DNA from: Bacteroidaceae bacterium
Lineage (GTDB): Bacteria > Bacteroidota > Bacteroidia > Bacteroidales > Bacteroidaceae
Length of the DNA: 39,578 nucleotides
NCBI GenBank assembly: GCA_017447625.1
Contig: JAFSNB010000018.1
Location: 1 to 39,578, forward strand
Direction of reading: 5' to 3'
Part shown: in pieces, positions 39,528-39,578 of the stretch
How positions within the stretch are numbered: position 1 is the stretch's first letter
Layout of the letters: each line of letters starts with the position of its first letter
Notes under the pieces: generated by a model
What the model saw: the letters and a program-made list of their open reading frames with translations, nothing else
Told to the model about the DNA's origin: nothing
Databases searched by the model: none
Position numbers and translations under genes: made by a program

Positions 39528-39578
39528 TTTTCGCTACAAAACATTAATAACGTGAACAAAGGTACGCATTTTATCGGA

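Larger units (their letters stand above)
39445..39578 (+). mobile_element. Left end of an IS4-like insertion sequence with the first codons of its transposase
   Basis: The element probably begins near GGTGTCCGCTAAAAC (39446-39460), where the Abi frame is broken. A terminator-like hairpin and a sigma-ABfr promoter precede a reading frame at 39552 (GTG start) encoding MNKGTHFIG to the window end. That N-terminus is what I expect of Bacteroidetes IS4-family transposases of the DUF4372 type, but only nine codons are visible. The exact terminus and any target duplication cannot be determined. Confidence 0.6.

Overview
The window looks like a Bacteroidales chromosome fragment, most likely Prevotellaceae-like (genus not resolvable by eye). 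Evidence: at least fourteen genes are preceded by the Bacteroidetes sigma-ABfr element TAnnTTTG. The gene content is also typical: DUF4837 lipoprotein, TlpA/DUF4369 thioredoxin, Bacteroidetes-type AMP nucleosidase, BACON/FGE-like surface lipoprotein, FadL-type and phosphate-porin-type outer membrane proteins, and a PyrK/PyrD class 1B pair. Both ends lie inside transposases: an ISAon1-like start on the minus strand at 1-63 and an IS4-like start on the plus strand at 39552-39578. The window may therefore be a contig that broke at repeated insertion sequences.

Layout. 1-990: edge of a left IS and a HEPN/MNT toxin-antitoxin pair. 1019-4597 (minus): porin followed by a secreted GH31 glycosidase. 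4682-9607 (minus): DUF4837 lipoprotein-sbcD-sbcC. 9688-9762: tRNA-His. 9848-12347 (minus): TlpA-like lipoprotein, then an unusual creatininase/hexapeptide-acetyltransferase fusion. 12529-16166: TonB-dependent receptor and an MFS permease. 16317-21987: translationally coupled trio of giant CotH-like surface protein, YqiA-like esterase and a degenerate phosphoglycosyl transferase. 22133-23963: YjbH-like protein and a small lipoprotein. 24238-25872: FadL-type protein. 26080-28490: HsdR-N-like nuclease-fold protein (minus), AMP nucleosidase and HolA. 28491-29249: A+T-rich gap before an XRE regulator. 29924-31845: pyrK-pyrD. 32350-34300: divergent potassium channel and alpha/beta hydrolase. 34301-35091: gene-free, repeat-dense DNA. 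35092-38763: outer membrane protein with Lys-Pro linker plus a lipoprotein with duplicated BACON-FGE modules. 38869-39578: Abi-type gene cut by the right IS.

Most of the genes are housekeeping or envelope genes. The unusual content is in three places. First, the BACON-FGE lipoprotein has two FGE-like folds that are near-identical in framework but strongly divergent over the last ~30 residues of the fold, the pattern seen in hypervariable (diversity-generating-retroelement type) ligand-binding proteins. Second, the CotH/esterase/pseudo-transferase and YjbH genes form a possible surface-polysaccharide or surface-protein modification cluster. Third, the intergenic DNA is a patchwork of dispersed repeats: heptamers CATTGAN/AATGTAN, nonamers ACGGATTNN/ACGAATTNN arranged as large hairpins, a 35-bp element present twice, and C/G-rich palindromes. 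Several of these supply start codons, stop codons or signal-peptide codons to neighbouring genes.
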